Assembly: GCF_037325665.1 (NCBI RefSeq)
Contig: NC_090245.1
Coordinates: forward strand, 109,032,996 to 109,096,995
DNA length: 64,000 nt
Reading direction: 5' to 3'
From: Littorina saxatilis
Lineage: Eukaryota; Mollusca; Gastropoda; Littorinimorpha; Littorinidae
This document shows, piece by piece, positions 34,312 to 55,548 of this stretch. Each line of letters starts with the position of its first letter. The first letter of the stretch is position 1. Below the pieces are notes generated by a model. That model saw only the letters and a list, made by a program, of their open reading frames with translations. It had not been told where the DNA came from and did not search any database. Position numbers and translations under genes: made by a program.

Positions 34312-35092
34312 TGATGTCATCTGACTTACTTGGTATCACAAAAGGTGCTGCCTTGCCGGTTTTTGCTGAAAAATAACTCCGAGACAATTAGATTCAATGA
34401 ATACAATGATACAAGTAACCGGCAAGTCATAAATCCAAGAAGGTGTGGGGACCGACACAAAATAGGCTGGTTGTGGGGTCCGTCACAGAGAAATTAGGTC
34501 GAAAGTGGGGTCCGACACAGAAAGTGGGGACCGACACAATGAATTATGGGAACCGTCACGCCTACGTCACAAAAGTGTGGGGGGACCGAACACAGCCAAT
34601 TTCACTGACTACTTTTGTTGTTTTTATTATTACGGCTGTTTGGATGGCCCTACAATCTTGAAACTTGGGCTGTCTGCTACAGACATGTTGAACTTTTTGC
34701 TGGACCACGGACAGTTCCAAGCAGGCATTTTTTGGTAGGATATTTCTTGCCGATGCTACGAATTATGCAGTTTTGCAGTAAAGTGGAAGGCATTCTACCT
34801 AATAACGGCTAAAATATTAAAAACCTTCAATCCAACAGCACCTAGGCATGTAGTGTAAACACTCACAGATCTAACAAGACCATTCTAAGAGAGCAACATT
34901 GCGTAATACTACCATAAATGGATGTTTTGTCCGCGAATTTTGGCGTGTGGGAACCGAGTGGGAACCGAACACAAAGGGTCAGGGCACCGAACACAAAGCG
35001 TAGGGGAACCGTCACAGTGTCACCGGTGTGGTACTGCGATGAGTCGCTGGAAAATAACGCGAATCTGTTGATCTGTCTGGCTCCGTTCTGTA

Positions 35093-35770
35093 TATCGTAC
35101 ATAGGCCTGTCTTAGTTATATATCGTACATAGGCCTGTCTTAGTTATATATATATATCGTACATAGGCCTGTCTTAGTTATATATATATCGTACATAGGC
35201 CTGTCTTAGTTATATATATCGTACATAGGCCTGTCTTAGTTATATATATATCGTACATAGGCTTGGCTTAGTTACATATATATATAGTACATAGGCCTGT
35301 CTTAGTTATATATGTATCGTACATAGGCCTGTCTTAGTTATATATATATATCGTACATAGGCCTGTCTTAGTTATATATATATCGTACATAGGCTTGGCT
35401 TAGTTTTATATATATCGTACATAGGCCTGTCTTAGTTATATATATATCGTACATAGGCTTGGCTTAGTTACATATATATATAGTACATAAGCCTGTCTTA
35501 GTTATATATATATCGTACATAGGCCTGTCTTAGTTATATATATATCGTACATAGGCCTGTCTTAGTTATATGTATATCGTACATAGGCTTGGCTTAGTGC
35601 TGTATATCGTACATAGGTCTGGCTTAGTTCTGTATTACGTAGATAGGTCTGGCTTAGTTCTGTATATCGTACATAGGCCTGGCTTAGTTCTATATATCGT
35701 ACATAGGCCTGGCTTAGTTCTGTATATCGTACATAGGCCTGGCTTAGTTCTGTATCTCGTACACTGATAA
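35093..35770. repeat. ~34-bp tandem array with TA tracts
   Basis: The unit contains CGTACATAGGCCTGTCTTAG followed by TTATATATATAT of variable length. The right half changes to TTCTGTATAT variants. Confidence 0.9.
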
Positions 35771-35803
35771 CAAGTATGGCCTGATATTTGCCTCGCAACA
35801 TAC

Positions 35804-36290
<487 letters not shown>

Positions 36291-36429
36291 CGCTTGTGTG
36301 AGGTTGGGTGTGTGTCAAAATGTGTTGTGCAATATGGCATGAAAATCTTTTTAAATTTGTTGTTAACAATTACAGCTTTGTATTCCATGTTTATTATTTT
36401 TTACGAAGTAATTATAGTAAAATAGTCTT

Positions 36430-36755
36430 ATGTTTCTTATTTGTTCGACCCTCTTAGGATTATGGAGTGTTATGCACTGCCTTTTATAGTTAACTAAACT
36501 TTTGTATTTGAAATAGCCCATTGCAGTTGGTGTAGGCCTTAAGCTTATTTAAATCGTTTGTCCAGGATTTAATTTAATTTAATTCTCTATTTGTGTATGA
36601 ACTCAAATGTTTAGTGTTCTTAGTATGTCTTGCTAGGCTAAGTTCTATTTAATCAGAGTATGTTTGCGTGTGCTTATACCTAGTGATATTGTAAAGCGCA
36701 TAGTGCTTTTAGTTATGCGCTATAGAAATCTCCTTAATAAATAAATAAATAAATA
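36430..36755 (+). mobile_element. Probable SINE/LINE 3' region with (AATA)n tail
   Basis: Ends ATTGTAAAGCGCATAGTGCT and GCGCTATAGAAATCTCC followed by AATA repeats, a 3' end type widespread in molluscan retroposons. Confidence 0.5.
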
Positions 36756-37150
36756 TAAAGTTGAAAAATGTTTGAAGAAATCAGAGTATGACATTTAAAC
36801 GTGGATTACAAACATATTTGTTTTTCTGGAGTATTTCCTATGATGATGATGACGATGATGATGATTTTTTGGTGAATGTTGATGATGATCACAATGATGC
36901 TTTTTCTTGTCTTAAAGAAATACAAAGAAACGCCGCTAAAACTGCGATATCCAAAGAAAAAGTACGCAAAAAATATTCAAAAATAAAGAAACAAACAAAT
37001 AAACAAAGAGAAATAGGGTCAATGAAGAAAGTGTGATTTATGAAATAGTTTGTGTTAAAACCGTGGACAATAGGGAACTCAAGAATCTTCATTAGAAAAA
37101 GGTGTTTTGATGAATATTATGGTTCAGATGATATGGTAACACTATGTCCT

Positions 37151-37792
37151 ACCCCCCGCGGGTTAGGGGGAGTCCCATATTGGTTGGGACGAGAAAGAAT
37201 TTACCCGATGCTAACCAGCATGTCGTAAGAGGCGACTAACAGGTTCTGTTTCTCTTCTTTTGTCTTATTTCTGCCTTACCAGTCCTTTCACCTATATTTC
37301 CTTCCAAGAAAACTCTCCCTACTATTCCCTGCAGTTTTCCAATTCTTTTCTTGTTGTCTTATTTCTACCTGACTGGATCTATCACCTTTATTTCACTTAC
37401 CAAAAGTCTTCTTTTCCACATCCTTATTTCTCTGCACCCCGCATGTCGTATGAGGCGACTAACGGATTCTGTTTCTCCTTTTACCCTTGTTAAGTGTTTC
37501 TTGTATAGAATATAGTCAATGTTTGTAAAGATTTTAGTCAAGCAGTATGTAAGAAATGTTAAGTCCTTTGTACTGGAAACTTGCATTCTCCCAGTAAGGT
37601 CATATATTGTACTATGTTGCAAGCCCCTGGAGCAATTTTTTTATTAGTGCTTTTGTGAACAAGAAACAATTAACAAGTGGCTCTATCCCATCTCCCCCCT
37701 TTCCCCTATCCCATCTCCCCCCTTTCCCCGTCGCGATATAACCTTGAATGGTTGAAAACGACGTTAAACACCAACTAAAGAAAGAAAGAAAG
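37151..37792 (+). mobile_element. Retroposon-like repeat (family D)
   Basis: Starts near CGGGTTAGGGGGAGTCCCAT and AACCAGCATGTCGTAAGAGG, and ends GTCGCGATATAACCTTGAAT...ACGACGTTAAACACCAA plus (AAAG)n. The 3' end recurs inverted at 37935-37999. GTCGTAxGAGGCGACTAAC occurs twice inside. No coding part recognised. Confidence 0.6.
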
Positions 37793-37860
37793 AACACTTT
37801 GTCCTTGCACAACCTTCTATTTCGTAGTTATAGACTTTATTTGTCATGATCACCCACGCA

Positions 37861-37861
<1 letters not shown>

Positions 37862-37915
<54 letters not shown>

Positions 37916-37999
37916 TTTATTCACACAGTCTTTCTTTCTTTCTTTCTTTATTTGGTGTTTAACGTCGTTTTCAACCGTTCAAGGTTATATCGCGACGGG
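37862..37999 (-). mobile_element. CA tract and inverted 3' end of family D
   Basis: (CA)n at 37862-37913. Then (CTTT)n, TTGGTGTTTAACGTCGTTTT and CAAGGTTATATCGCGACGGG, the reverse of the family D tail. Confidence 0.7.
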
Positions 38000-38074
38000 A
38001 TTCACACAGTCGGGTCTAAGCAAGGGGACAGAACCACTGAAGCAACAATACAGTGGCGTACTCTAAATATTATC

Positions 38075-38735
38075 TCCCCTGAATAGTCTATCAGTTCGAG
38101 TGGTCATGGTAGTAGCAACTCTAAATACTATCTCCCCTGCGCTCGGAAGCGAGAGGTTGCGAGTTCGACCCTGGGTCAGGAAGTTAGCAATGTTCTCCCC
38201 CCTTTCCTAACCTAGGTGGTGGGTTCAAGTGCTAGTCTTTCGGATGAGACGAAAAACCGAGGTCCCTTCGTGTACACTACATTGGGGTGTGCACGTTAAA
38301 GATCCCACGATTGACAAAAGGGTCTTTCCTGGCAAAATTGTATAGGCATAGATAAAAAATGTCCACCTAAATACCCGTGTGACTTGGAATAATAGGCCGT
38401 AAAAAGTAGGATATGCGCCGAAATGGCTGCGATCTGCTGGTCGATGTGAATGCGTGATGTATTGTGTAAACAATTCCATCTCACACGGCATAAATAGATC
38501 CCTGTGCCTTGAGTCCGAGTCTGGAGATACGCGCGCGATATAAGACTTCATAAATAATGAATAGCCTAGTCTATCAGTTCGAGTGGTCATGGTAGTGGCA
38601 ACTCTAAATACTATCTCCCCTGAATAGTCTATCAGTTCGAGCGGTCATGGTAGTGGCAACTCTAAATACTATCTTCCCTGAATAGTCTATCAGTTCGAGT
38701 GGTCATGGCAGTGGCGAGACTAGGTCGGCAGTCAT
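38075..38735. repeat. 58-bp tandem array interrupted by a SINE
   Basis: The unit contains AGTCTATCAGTTCGAGTGGT and GCAACTCTAAATACTATCTC. Copies lie on both sides of the SINE 38139-38563. Confidence 0.85.
38139..38563 (+). mobile_element. Core SINE (family B relative) with a different head
   Basis: The core (GTGCACGTTAAAGATCCCAC, GGTCTTTCCTGGCAAAATTG) matches family B. The 5' part (AGAGGTTGCGAGTTCGACCC, CTAGTCTTTCGGATGAGAC) differs, as if the same core had joined another tRNA-like head. Confidence 0.7.
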
Positions 38736-39023
38736 CAACTGTTGACCACGTCATATATCGTGAGTCGTTATTTCATCGTGGGTCGTTATTTTATCGTGGG
38801 TCATTATTTCACACCAAAACAACTCAAAAGACAAGTTCAAACTGCGTGTCTGCACAAAGTTAAACGTGAAAAAGTGTCTGCTTATTTTCGGTAAATCCAG
38901 ATTTACGATAGTTACCTTTTCCTAGCTTGGTTATGCCTACATTTTGTGTCTGTTCTTCACTGTTACACTGTCCTTGCTTCTTTACAGACAACGTAGATAG
39001 CTGTCATGATTTGAAGGTCCAAA

Positions 39024-39500
39024 TTGACGCAGATTAGCCTACCTCTCACGCTAACAGCAAACATCTATGAAAAATCACAACTTGTCTCGGTAGAATTGCG
39101 TCAGTCTTCACCGCTTCACTATCACTGCTTAGTCAATAACAACACGGATAAAGTCACAACTTGTCTCTTGAAATGCGTCAGTCTTCACCGTTTCACTATC
39201 ACTGCTTAGTCAATAACAACACGGATAAAGTCACAACTTGTCTCTTGAAATGCGTCAGTCTTCACCGTTTCACTATCACTGCTTAGTCAATAACAACACG
39301 GATAAAGTCACAACTTGTCTCTTGAAATGCGTCAGTCTTCACCGTTTCACTATCACTGCTTAGTCAATAACAACACGGATAAAGTCACAACTTGTCTCTT
39401 GAAATGCGTCAGTCTTCACCGTTTCACTATCACTGCTTAGTCAATAACAACACGGATAAAGTCACAACTTGTCTCTTGAAATGCGTCAACCGTCACTGTT
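39024..39500. repeat. 77-bp tandem array derived from the GPCR stop-codon region
   Basis: The unit contains CTTGTCTCTTGAAATGCGTC and AGTCTTCACCGTTTCACTAT. The copy next to the gene overlaps the stop codon and the last coding bases of GPCR exon 5 in diverged form. About six copies. Confidence 0.8.
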
Positions 39501-48540
<9,040 letters not shown>

Positions 48541-48955
48541 TCTAACAGCTTTAGTCGTCTGCTTTGTGTTTCTGTCTTTATTCACTGTTTGTAAACCCGT
48601 TCTTGTAAAATAACAACTTTTGAAGCCATCATCTTTAGTTGTGTTTGTCTTTACTCAGTTGTAGCACACTTTTCTGTTGTACTGTTACATTGCAGATAAT
48701 GCTCGCACGATGTGAAAGAGTAGAAAAGCCACTGAACTGGTTCTGACAAAGCAATCTTCTACCTCCTCATGGTTATGACATCATAAGTCTGCTTCTCTTA
48801 GTCTCGGATCATTCACAGAAAACGTTGAGCGAGACTAGTGCGATAAAAACAGAAGATTACATAGCAATCAACAGAACAGCAGAAGACTGGAATTGAAGGT
48901 CCGCTCACTTTAACACAATTATCGACATCCTTCAAAAATATGAAAAACGGTTCCT

Positions 48956-49377
48956 CTATCAATCAATCAATCAATCAATCAATAGGACGCTTATATCGCG
49001 CATATTCCGTGGGTACAGTTCTAGGCGCTCTGCAATGATGCCGTGTGAGATGAAATTTTATACGGCCAGTAGATTGCAGCCATTTCGGCGCATATTTACC
49101 TTTCACGGCCTATTATTCCAAGTCACACGGGTATAGGTAGACAATTATTAACTGTGCCTAAGCAATTTTGCCAGAAAGACCCTTTTGTCAATCGTGGGAT
49201 CTTTAACGTGCACACCCCAATGTAGTGTACACGGGGGGTGTTCGGACACCGAAGAGAGTCTGCACACAAAGTTGACTCAGAGAAATACATTTTCGCCGAA
49301 CGTGGGTTTGAACTCACGCTGACAGCGGCCAACTGAATACAAATCCAGCGCGCTACCAACTGAGCTATGTCCCCGCC
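48956..49377 (-). mobile_element. tRNA-derived core SINE (family B), copy 2
   Basis: Same head, core and (ATTG)n tail as 28393-28802, minus strand, full length. The B-box region reads GTTCAAACCCACGTT here. Confidence 0.85.
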
Positions 49378-49380
49378 CCT

Positions 49381-49765
49381 CTACTGGATGTGATGGTATT
49401 ACAACCTCCTTTATGAAGTTTTTTTGGTGTAAAATAAAAATACATGGTATTGAATTCCTTTAATGCGTCTTTTTTAAAGGGAGAATTGACCGTCACACAA
49501 AAACGGGCAATAATGGTATTAATTCATAAGAGTAAACAGTTACCGAGAGACGACCTTAATAATTGGCGACCAATTTCATCATTGAACACTGATTATACAA
49601 TATTAGCGAAGACTCTATCAGTTCGCCTGTCTAAAGTTATTTTAAATATTATTGTTGAAGATCAGTACGGTTTTTTTAAGGTCGAGCGATTCGGCAAGTA
49701 GACGATTTAGTTTCATATGTAAACGAATATGATAAACCTGGGTTCCTTGTAGCCCTGGGCTCGTA
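49381..49765 (+). mobile_element. LINE reverse-transcriptase fragment
   Basis: The translation GELTVTQKRAIMVLIHKSKQ, LNNWRPISSLNTDYTILAKT and EDQYGFFK is the N-terminal RT block of L1/Tx1-like or related non-LTR elements. The preceding segment (DGITTSFMKFFW) and the following one (RAIRQVDDLVSYVNEY) continue the homology in other frames, so it has at least two frameshifts. Nothing else of the LINE is present. Confidence 0.75.
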
Positions 49766-51540
49766 TTCTTGAAACAGCTGCAACTCATATGCCGGCCTGT
49801 AAAACCACTTCCGCTCGATAAGTCCGCTAAGTGTTATTCATGAAACTCCGGTAAAGACTTACCCGGGTGTCTCCGAGCTGTAAAGTTAGAGGACCAATCC
49901 CCCTCCTCTAAAACCGTCAATTTTGAATAAATCTTGTTAAAATATTGTTTGTAGATTTATGTCCCTCATGGACACACATTGGTGTCATTTAAGCACCAAT
50001 GCATTGCGGAAAAATACGAGATACCGCTCGCGAAAGATTTCAACCGATGCTCGATCATACCGGCTACACCTTTTCCGTGTCACAGCACGTTGTGACTACA
50101 CCTTTTCCGTGTCAGAGCACGTTGTGACTACACCTTTTCCTGTCACAGCACGTTGTGACGACACCTTTTCCTGTCAAGCCAATAATAGCCTAGCAGTTCC
50201 TGTTTGTACAATGATGCATGTAATGTACATCTGGACATTTCAGTCAAAGAGATACTGTGAATTAACGAAGTACAATCAGTCATCTAACCCGATTCTTTTC
50301 CTTCTGTAAGTAACACACTCCGTTACCACGACTTAATAGAAACTCGTCTACAACATTCGTTCTTCAGACTAGCATTGAAACTCAAACACTGGTCACTGAA
50401 CGCTTGTCCGGCGTGGTACTAACAGCGATCTAAACACGTTTTTTTGCGCTTTGAAACTAACACACGCTGCGACAACGACCTGGGTTAAAACTCATACAGT
50501 ATAAATGTGTCACACTATTATCGAAACTTGAATACTGACGTTTACAAATCATCGCTCGTACGAGGCCGTTGTCTCTAATTTCGGAAGCGTTCTTTGCAGC
50601 ACTGAGGAAAAGAGCGTGACATTGTTAAAAAAAATTAAAAATTAAAAACCATTATGAATTCTACTACACGAAACCGAATCCGTGAGTCTACAGTAAAATA
50701 AGGTAAAGGTAGCCCCATAACCACCTGGTCGTGGGGGAAAGAGTCTAGATGTAAGAGATCTCAACTTTTGAGCCTACAGTAGTGATATGATAATTGAACT
50801 TTGAATGATTGGAGCTCCTCTGCAGACGGACTGGGTACGTACAAGTACACGAGCAGCAATAAAATCCGTGTGACTGCTCATTTGAGTGTGCGCAGTCGTT
50901 GATTTATAATCGCTGTGTCATGATTAGTAAGGGTCAGGGTTAGCCTAACCCGGAGTCATAATTGAAACTACCTACCAAATATTTGTAACATCGAGACGTA
51001 GCTTTCACGTTTACAACACACACTGGTAAGGACAATCAGAGGTCGTCGGTCTTCGTAAAGGCATATTTAGTTGTGTGTGGGTTTTTTTCGGTTTTATTAA
51101 CCGTTTCTTTCCTTCCTTTTCTGTTGTACTTACGTTTAATCCTGTTCAAGGTTTTTTTTTACATAGTATTAACTCAATTCAAGTTTCAATCTAAACATAT
51201 TCCATCTGGGTTTTTTCAACTACTGTTCAAAACGGATGGCTCAACAAGTTCCACCCAAACGGCCATCCAGCCTAGAACACGACTGCTGTCCCTGCTGTTG
51301 CCTCCAATTCCTCTAAGAGCAAGACTGCAGTAATTGCACTTTTCCAGTCCGCAGGCACTCCAATTTGTCAAACGGCGAACATCATATCTCTCATTAAAAC
51401 CGCTGCCGCTGGTGATGTTAAGACCATCGTACGACTGAGTGTTCCATTCTATCTTCATTTCACAATAATGTAATCGATTGTGACGTGCATCCTGAAAGTT
51501 AAGTGAATGGACCCTCCATCCGCCTGCCCTGCTTGGAATC
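49766..51540. other. No gene recognised; 36-bp repeats at 50063-50175
   Basis: Four copies of a 36-bp unit with TACACCTTTTCC(GTG)TCA and GAGCACGTTGTGAC occur at 50063-50175. The rest shows no recognised exon or element. Confidence 0.4.
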
Positions 51541-51600
51541 GAATACGAATACGAATACGAATACTTTATTATCTCATACAGAGAAATTTCAGAACTACAC
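51541..51600 (-). mobile_element. Probable LINE 3' end, minus strand
   Basis: The minus strand reads CTCTGTATGAGATAATAAAG followed by (TATTCG)n, a typical non-LTR tail. Sequence to the right gives no recognised protein. Confidence 0.4.
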
Positions 51601-51765
51601 CTTTCAAGCATTCCCATATTACAGGGTTTCATTTACTAGTGCGCCCTGCGCCATTGGCGCATTGATTCCGAAAATGTCCCATCACAATTCCCTTCAGTGC
51701 GTCAAAGGGCGCATTGAGATCACGTACCACTGCGCCACCAAATGTACACTTTACATCGGATTACA

Positions 51766-51777
51766 CACACACACACT

Positions 51778-51862
<85 letters not shown>
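51766..51862. repeat. (CA)n / (CT)n microsatellite
   Basis: CA at about 51766-51838, CT to 51860. Confidence 0.95.
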
Positions 51863-51874
<12 letters not shown>

Positions 51875-52115
51875 ACAGTGATACAGACACATTCACAGAT
51901 AACACGATATAGCGGCTAATTCTCAGATGGCACGATATTGCACCATTTTGCATCTTTGGTCAAAACGCGTACAGGCCTCTCTGGCGCTTCTTGCCTTCGA
52001 CTATGTCCCATCGGAATTTGGTTGAGGGGGACAAGTGTCCCATTGCCTTTTTCTCCCAGGCTTCGCCCTGCATAACATTCACATTGGTATGCACGTAGAA
52101 AGTCTCAAGTGATTG

Positions 52116-52190
52116 AGAGCCCCAGTGGCGCAATGGTGACAGTCCCTGCCTCTCATGACGGCGAGTCTGGTTCAATCTCCGCAACAGGGT
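52116..52190 (+). mobile_element. tRNA-like SINE head
   Basis: CCCCAGTGGCGCAATGGTGA (A-box-like) and GGTTCAATCTC (B-box-like) with tRNA spacing. The acceptor stem does not pair well and no tail is seen, so a SINE remnant is more likely than a tRNA gene. Confidence 0.4.
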
Positions 52191-52199
52191 GTATCGCAG

Positions 52200-52505
52200 T
52201 ACTAAGCCATTCTTCCAAGTACAAAGCTCATAGCTCAGCTAGCTCACACACAGTGTCCATTCAGCCAACCTTTAGTCAACCTTCCAAGCACAAAGCTCAT
52301 AGCTCAGCTAGCTCACAAACAATGTCCATTCAGCCAACCTTAGTCAACCTTCCAAGCACAAAGCTCATAGCTCAGCTAGCTCACAAACAGTGTCCATTCA
52401 GTCAACCTTCAGTCAACCTTCCAAGCACAAAGCTCATAGCTCAGCTAGCTCACAAACAGTGTCCATTCAGCCAACCTTCAGTCAACCTTCAGCCAACCTT
52501 CCAGG
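52200..52505. repeat. ~66-bp tandem array (about 4 copies)
   Basis: The unit contains CTTCCAAGCACAAAGCTCAT, AGCTCAGCTAGCTCACA and GTGTCCATTCAGCCAACCTT. Confidence 0.9.
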
Positions 52506-52974
52506 CACACCGGCCTCGTAAAGCTGGCCCAGGGTAACAGCTTGGATGTCTTGATAGTGTGTTAAACAAAACTGCTGCCGCCGAGTCGTTAAATTTGACT
52601 TTCATTACCACAGCTCTTTAGCATCTTGCTCCCCCCGACGACCGAAATGTTATCGAAGCGCCTTTACCTGTGTTGTATGCAGGTAAAATGTTAGAGGTAA
52701 CGCCGCTTTTTTTAGCTCTTGATGGGGTCCTCGCAAGCTGGTTTTGTTTTTCATGCAGTAGAGAATTGTTTGCTGTGTTTGCTGTCATGGCTGGGTCGCG
52801 GTTTGCTGTGAAGGTTAATGCTGTAGTGGTGTTGACTGTAAAGGTTTTATTAAAGGCGCATGACTTCTAGACACGCGATATGCAAAAGCCCTTGACATTG
52901 ATTTGTGTGCATTGTTGCACCAAAAGTTCACATGCATGGGAGAAGGTGGGGGGGCGTAAAGGGAGAACATTACA

Positions 52975-53370
52975 GGCAGTCAGATAGGTAGAGAGGGAGA
53001 TACAGACAGGGAGACACAGACACACACGCAGACTAGCAGGCAGTCAGATAGGTAGAGAGGGAGATACAGACACACACGCAGACTAGCAGGCAGTCAGATA
53101 GGTAGAGAGGGAGATACAGACAGGGAGACACAGACACACACGCAGACTAGCAGGCAGGCAGTCCAGCACGAAAATAGAGTCACGACCATAAACAGAGACA
53201 AACAGATTGGGTGTCAAATTAACATTTCGTCAATCATAATGATCAAAGTGAAATATGAACGTGTACAATCATAATGATGAAAGTGAAATATGAACGTGTA
53301 CAATCATAATGATCAAAGTGAAATATGAACGTGTACAATCACAATGTTGACAGTGAAATATGAACGTGTA
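52975..53370. repeat. Two tandem arrays (about 64 bp x3 and 35 bp x4)
   Basis: 52975-53160 repeats CAGTCAGATAGGTAGAGAGG-type units of variable length. 53222-53370 repeats CAATCATAATGATCAAAGTG plus AAATATGAACGTGTA. Confidence 0.85.
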
Positions 53371-54239
53371 CACCTTTGGGAGCAGGATTACATGAGACAA
53401 AGGCGAGCAGAGATAGCTCGTAGTCAAACATAAACATTATACTGTCGTTCCTTCCATGAAATTATTCGTGTATTTCAGTCTAAAGCAAGAAACATTTTAC
53501 TGTCGTTCCTACCAAGACAGTCATTATTCGCGTATTTCAGTCCAAAACAAGAAATATTTTACGCGTGGGGTCTTTCTTTTTAAAAACTCAAATTTTAAAG
53601 TAGCCTTTAGAACATTACTAAAGCTTTTAGCAAAATATATAACAATGGACTCAAAAACCAATCATGAGCGCATTTCAATGATGGCACAAAAGACTTCCAA
53701 AGATGCGAGGCAATTAAAGGGTTTTCTGTGGCAACGTTGTTTGCTCGGAAACTGAAAGGGACGCGTACATTTCTACTATCTTCTTCCCTTGAAAACAAAA
53801 ACGAAAAGCTTCAGAGTGTTTTCTTTGGGAATTGAATTAGGTCTAAATATTGACCTGGCAAAGCACAAGGCAAACAACAAAGACCAACTATGCTACCTCC
53901 TCCTCCCCTTGTATATCTTCCTCTTCCCCCTCCTCTCCCTCGTTTGATTCTTTTAGTTATGCTGCTTGTCTCCATGGAGAGAGGGAAGATAGACATACAA
54001 AAGAAGATCCGAACTTCTATTACGTGCCTGACAAAAACAGAATGCTTTGTTTGATATACACGCAAAAAAGGAAGAAAAAGGCATCACTGAGGTTTTAACA
54101 AGACCACTTAATCTGGCCTGTAAAGGTCTTTCCTTTGCTCGTCTTACCAAAGCATTATTTCTATTCTCAAAAAGAATAAGCACATATTCAAATTCTGTTA
54201 GATTTTTATTCTGCCCCGTTGCACATAATCTCGAACGCT
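53371..54239. other. No gene recognised
   Basis: A ~70-bp imperfect duplication (ACTGTCGTTCCT...CGTGTATTTCAGTC) is at 53440-53545. Short open frames lack domains. Confidence 0.35.
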
Positions 54240-54427
54240 CTCGCGCGCGCACACCCATACACACACGCACGCACACATGCACTCACGCTCGCACGCACGC
54301 ACGCACGCACACACACACAAACACACATACACACAAACACACCTACACACATACACACACACTCAAACACACACACACACACACACATACACACACACAT
54401 ACACACAGACACACACAGACACACAGA

Positions 54428-54472
<45 letters not shown>

Positions 54473-54480
54473 AAACACAC
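54240..54480. repeat. (CA)n tract starting at the donor of exon 1'
   Basis: Interrupted CA/GCAC repeats. On the minus strand the (GT)n begins with the donor GT itself (GTGCAG|GTGTGT). Confidence 0.9.
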
Positions 54481-54633
54481 CTGCACGGAGTAGAAGAGGA
54501 GGTTGACCGCTGTGATCTGTTGACCGTTGAGTGTGTAGAACAGCACGCCCAGCATGTCGCCGTCACCCCCACCACCCCCATCTCCCTCTGTGACGTCGGT
54601 AACACTACTCAATGACGTCGTACTGTTCGCCAT
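54481..54633 (-). CDS. Alternative or relic GPCR first exon (exon 1')
   Basis: Encodes MANSTTSLSSVTDVTEGDGG GGGDGDML, then GVLFYTLNGQQITAVNLLFY SVQ: an extracellular start with an N-S-T glycosylation site, then the first half of TM1. It aligns with GPCR exon 1 (LFAALNGNNVSVASFLFCLL) and has the same phase 0 donor (CAG|GTGTGT). It could therefore splice to exon 2 at 47941 and give a receptor with a different N-terminus. No other GPCR exons lie between 48.6 and 54.4 kb, so the options are an alternative first exon of the same gene or a leftover of a duplicated gene. Confidence 0.6.
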
Positions 54634-54705
54634 GCTACTGTTAGGACGCAAAACACTGTGTGGTTGTCTACCTCTTCTTTTTGCTTCAGCGTTCAACGGT
54701 TGTGT

Positions 54706-55200
54706 CACTCATAGTCTTAGGCCTGAGCTTAGGTGTCACTCATAGTCTGAGGCCTGAGCTTAGGTGTCACTCATAGTCTTAGGCCTGAGCTTAGGTGTCA
54801 CTCATAGTCTTAGGTCTGAGCTTAGGTGTCACTCATAGTCTTAGGCCTGAGCTTAGGTGTCACTCATAGTCTGAGGCCTGAGCTTAGGTGTCACTCATAG
54901 TCTTAGGCCTGAGCTTAGGTGTCACTCATAGTCTTAGGCCTGAGCTTAGGTGTCACTCATAGTCTTAGGCCTGAGCTTAGGTGTCACTCATAGTCTGAGG
55001 CCTGAGCTTAGGTGTCACTCATAGTCTGAGGCCTGAGCTTAGGTGTCACTCATAGTCTGAGGCCTGAGCTTAGGTGTCACTCATAGTCTTAGGCCTGAGC
55101 TTAGGTGTCACTCATAGTCTGAGGCCTGAGCTTAGGTGTCACTCATAGTCTTAGGCCTGAGCTTAGGTGTCACTCATAGTCTTAGGCCTGAGCTTAGGTC
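54706..55200. repeat. 31-bp tandem array (about 16 copies) upstream of exon 1'
   Basis: The unit contains GTGTCACTCATAGTCTTAGG plus CCTGAGCTTAG, with a T/G variant. It starts about 70 bp 5' of the exon 1' ATG, in its presumed promoter or 5' UTR. Confidence 0.95.
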
Positions 55201-55425
55201 TTCGCGCAGGTCTTCCACAGTTCGCCGTTAGGGTTGCATCTGGAGTTGTGTTTTCTGGTCAGCTCTGGTCGCGCATCGGGTCAAGGAGCATGCTCACCCA
55301 CAAAAATCTTGCTACACAAGTAGTCTTGGTGAACACAACACGGGTATGGTTAGTCTTGGTGAGGTCCTCTGGTTGAACAAAAAGGGCAAAGCCCTCCCGA
55401 CTCACGTGTGAAAGGTGTGACTGTG

Positions 55426-55548
55426 TTACAATGATGTTACATGCACCTCCAGGTCACAACACGGATGATTAATCTTGATGTGGGTTTCTGGTGTGCATGG
55501 TCTACTCTGTGCAGTCTGAAACACAAAGGTCAAAGGTCGTTCATCAAG
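55426..55548 (-). CDS. Exon B (terminal exon) of the unrecognised gene
   Basis: 40 codons plus TAA at 55426-55428. The acceptor region (CCCGATGTCCGTTGAGCTGCAG) resembles the unit of the adjacent 57-bp array. Cys residues (PCTP, HPCCDLE) suggest an extracellular protein, which is an inference. Confidence 0.45.
   Translation of the reverse strand, partial: LDERPLTFVFQTAQSRPCTPETHIKINHPCCDLEVHVTSL

Noticed and set aside
36788-37036. Acidic Asp-repeat protein frame
   Set aside because: Arises from a GAT microsatellite; no start context, splice support or domain.
51216-51632. 138-residue minus-strand frame
   Set aside because: Includes a LINE-type 3' tail (YSYSYS from a short repeat) and shows no recognised domain or splice structure.
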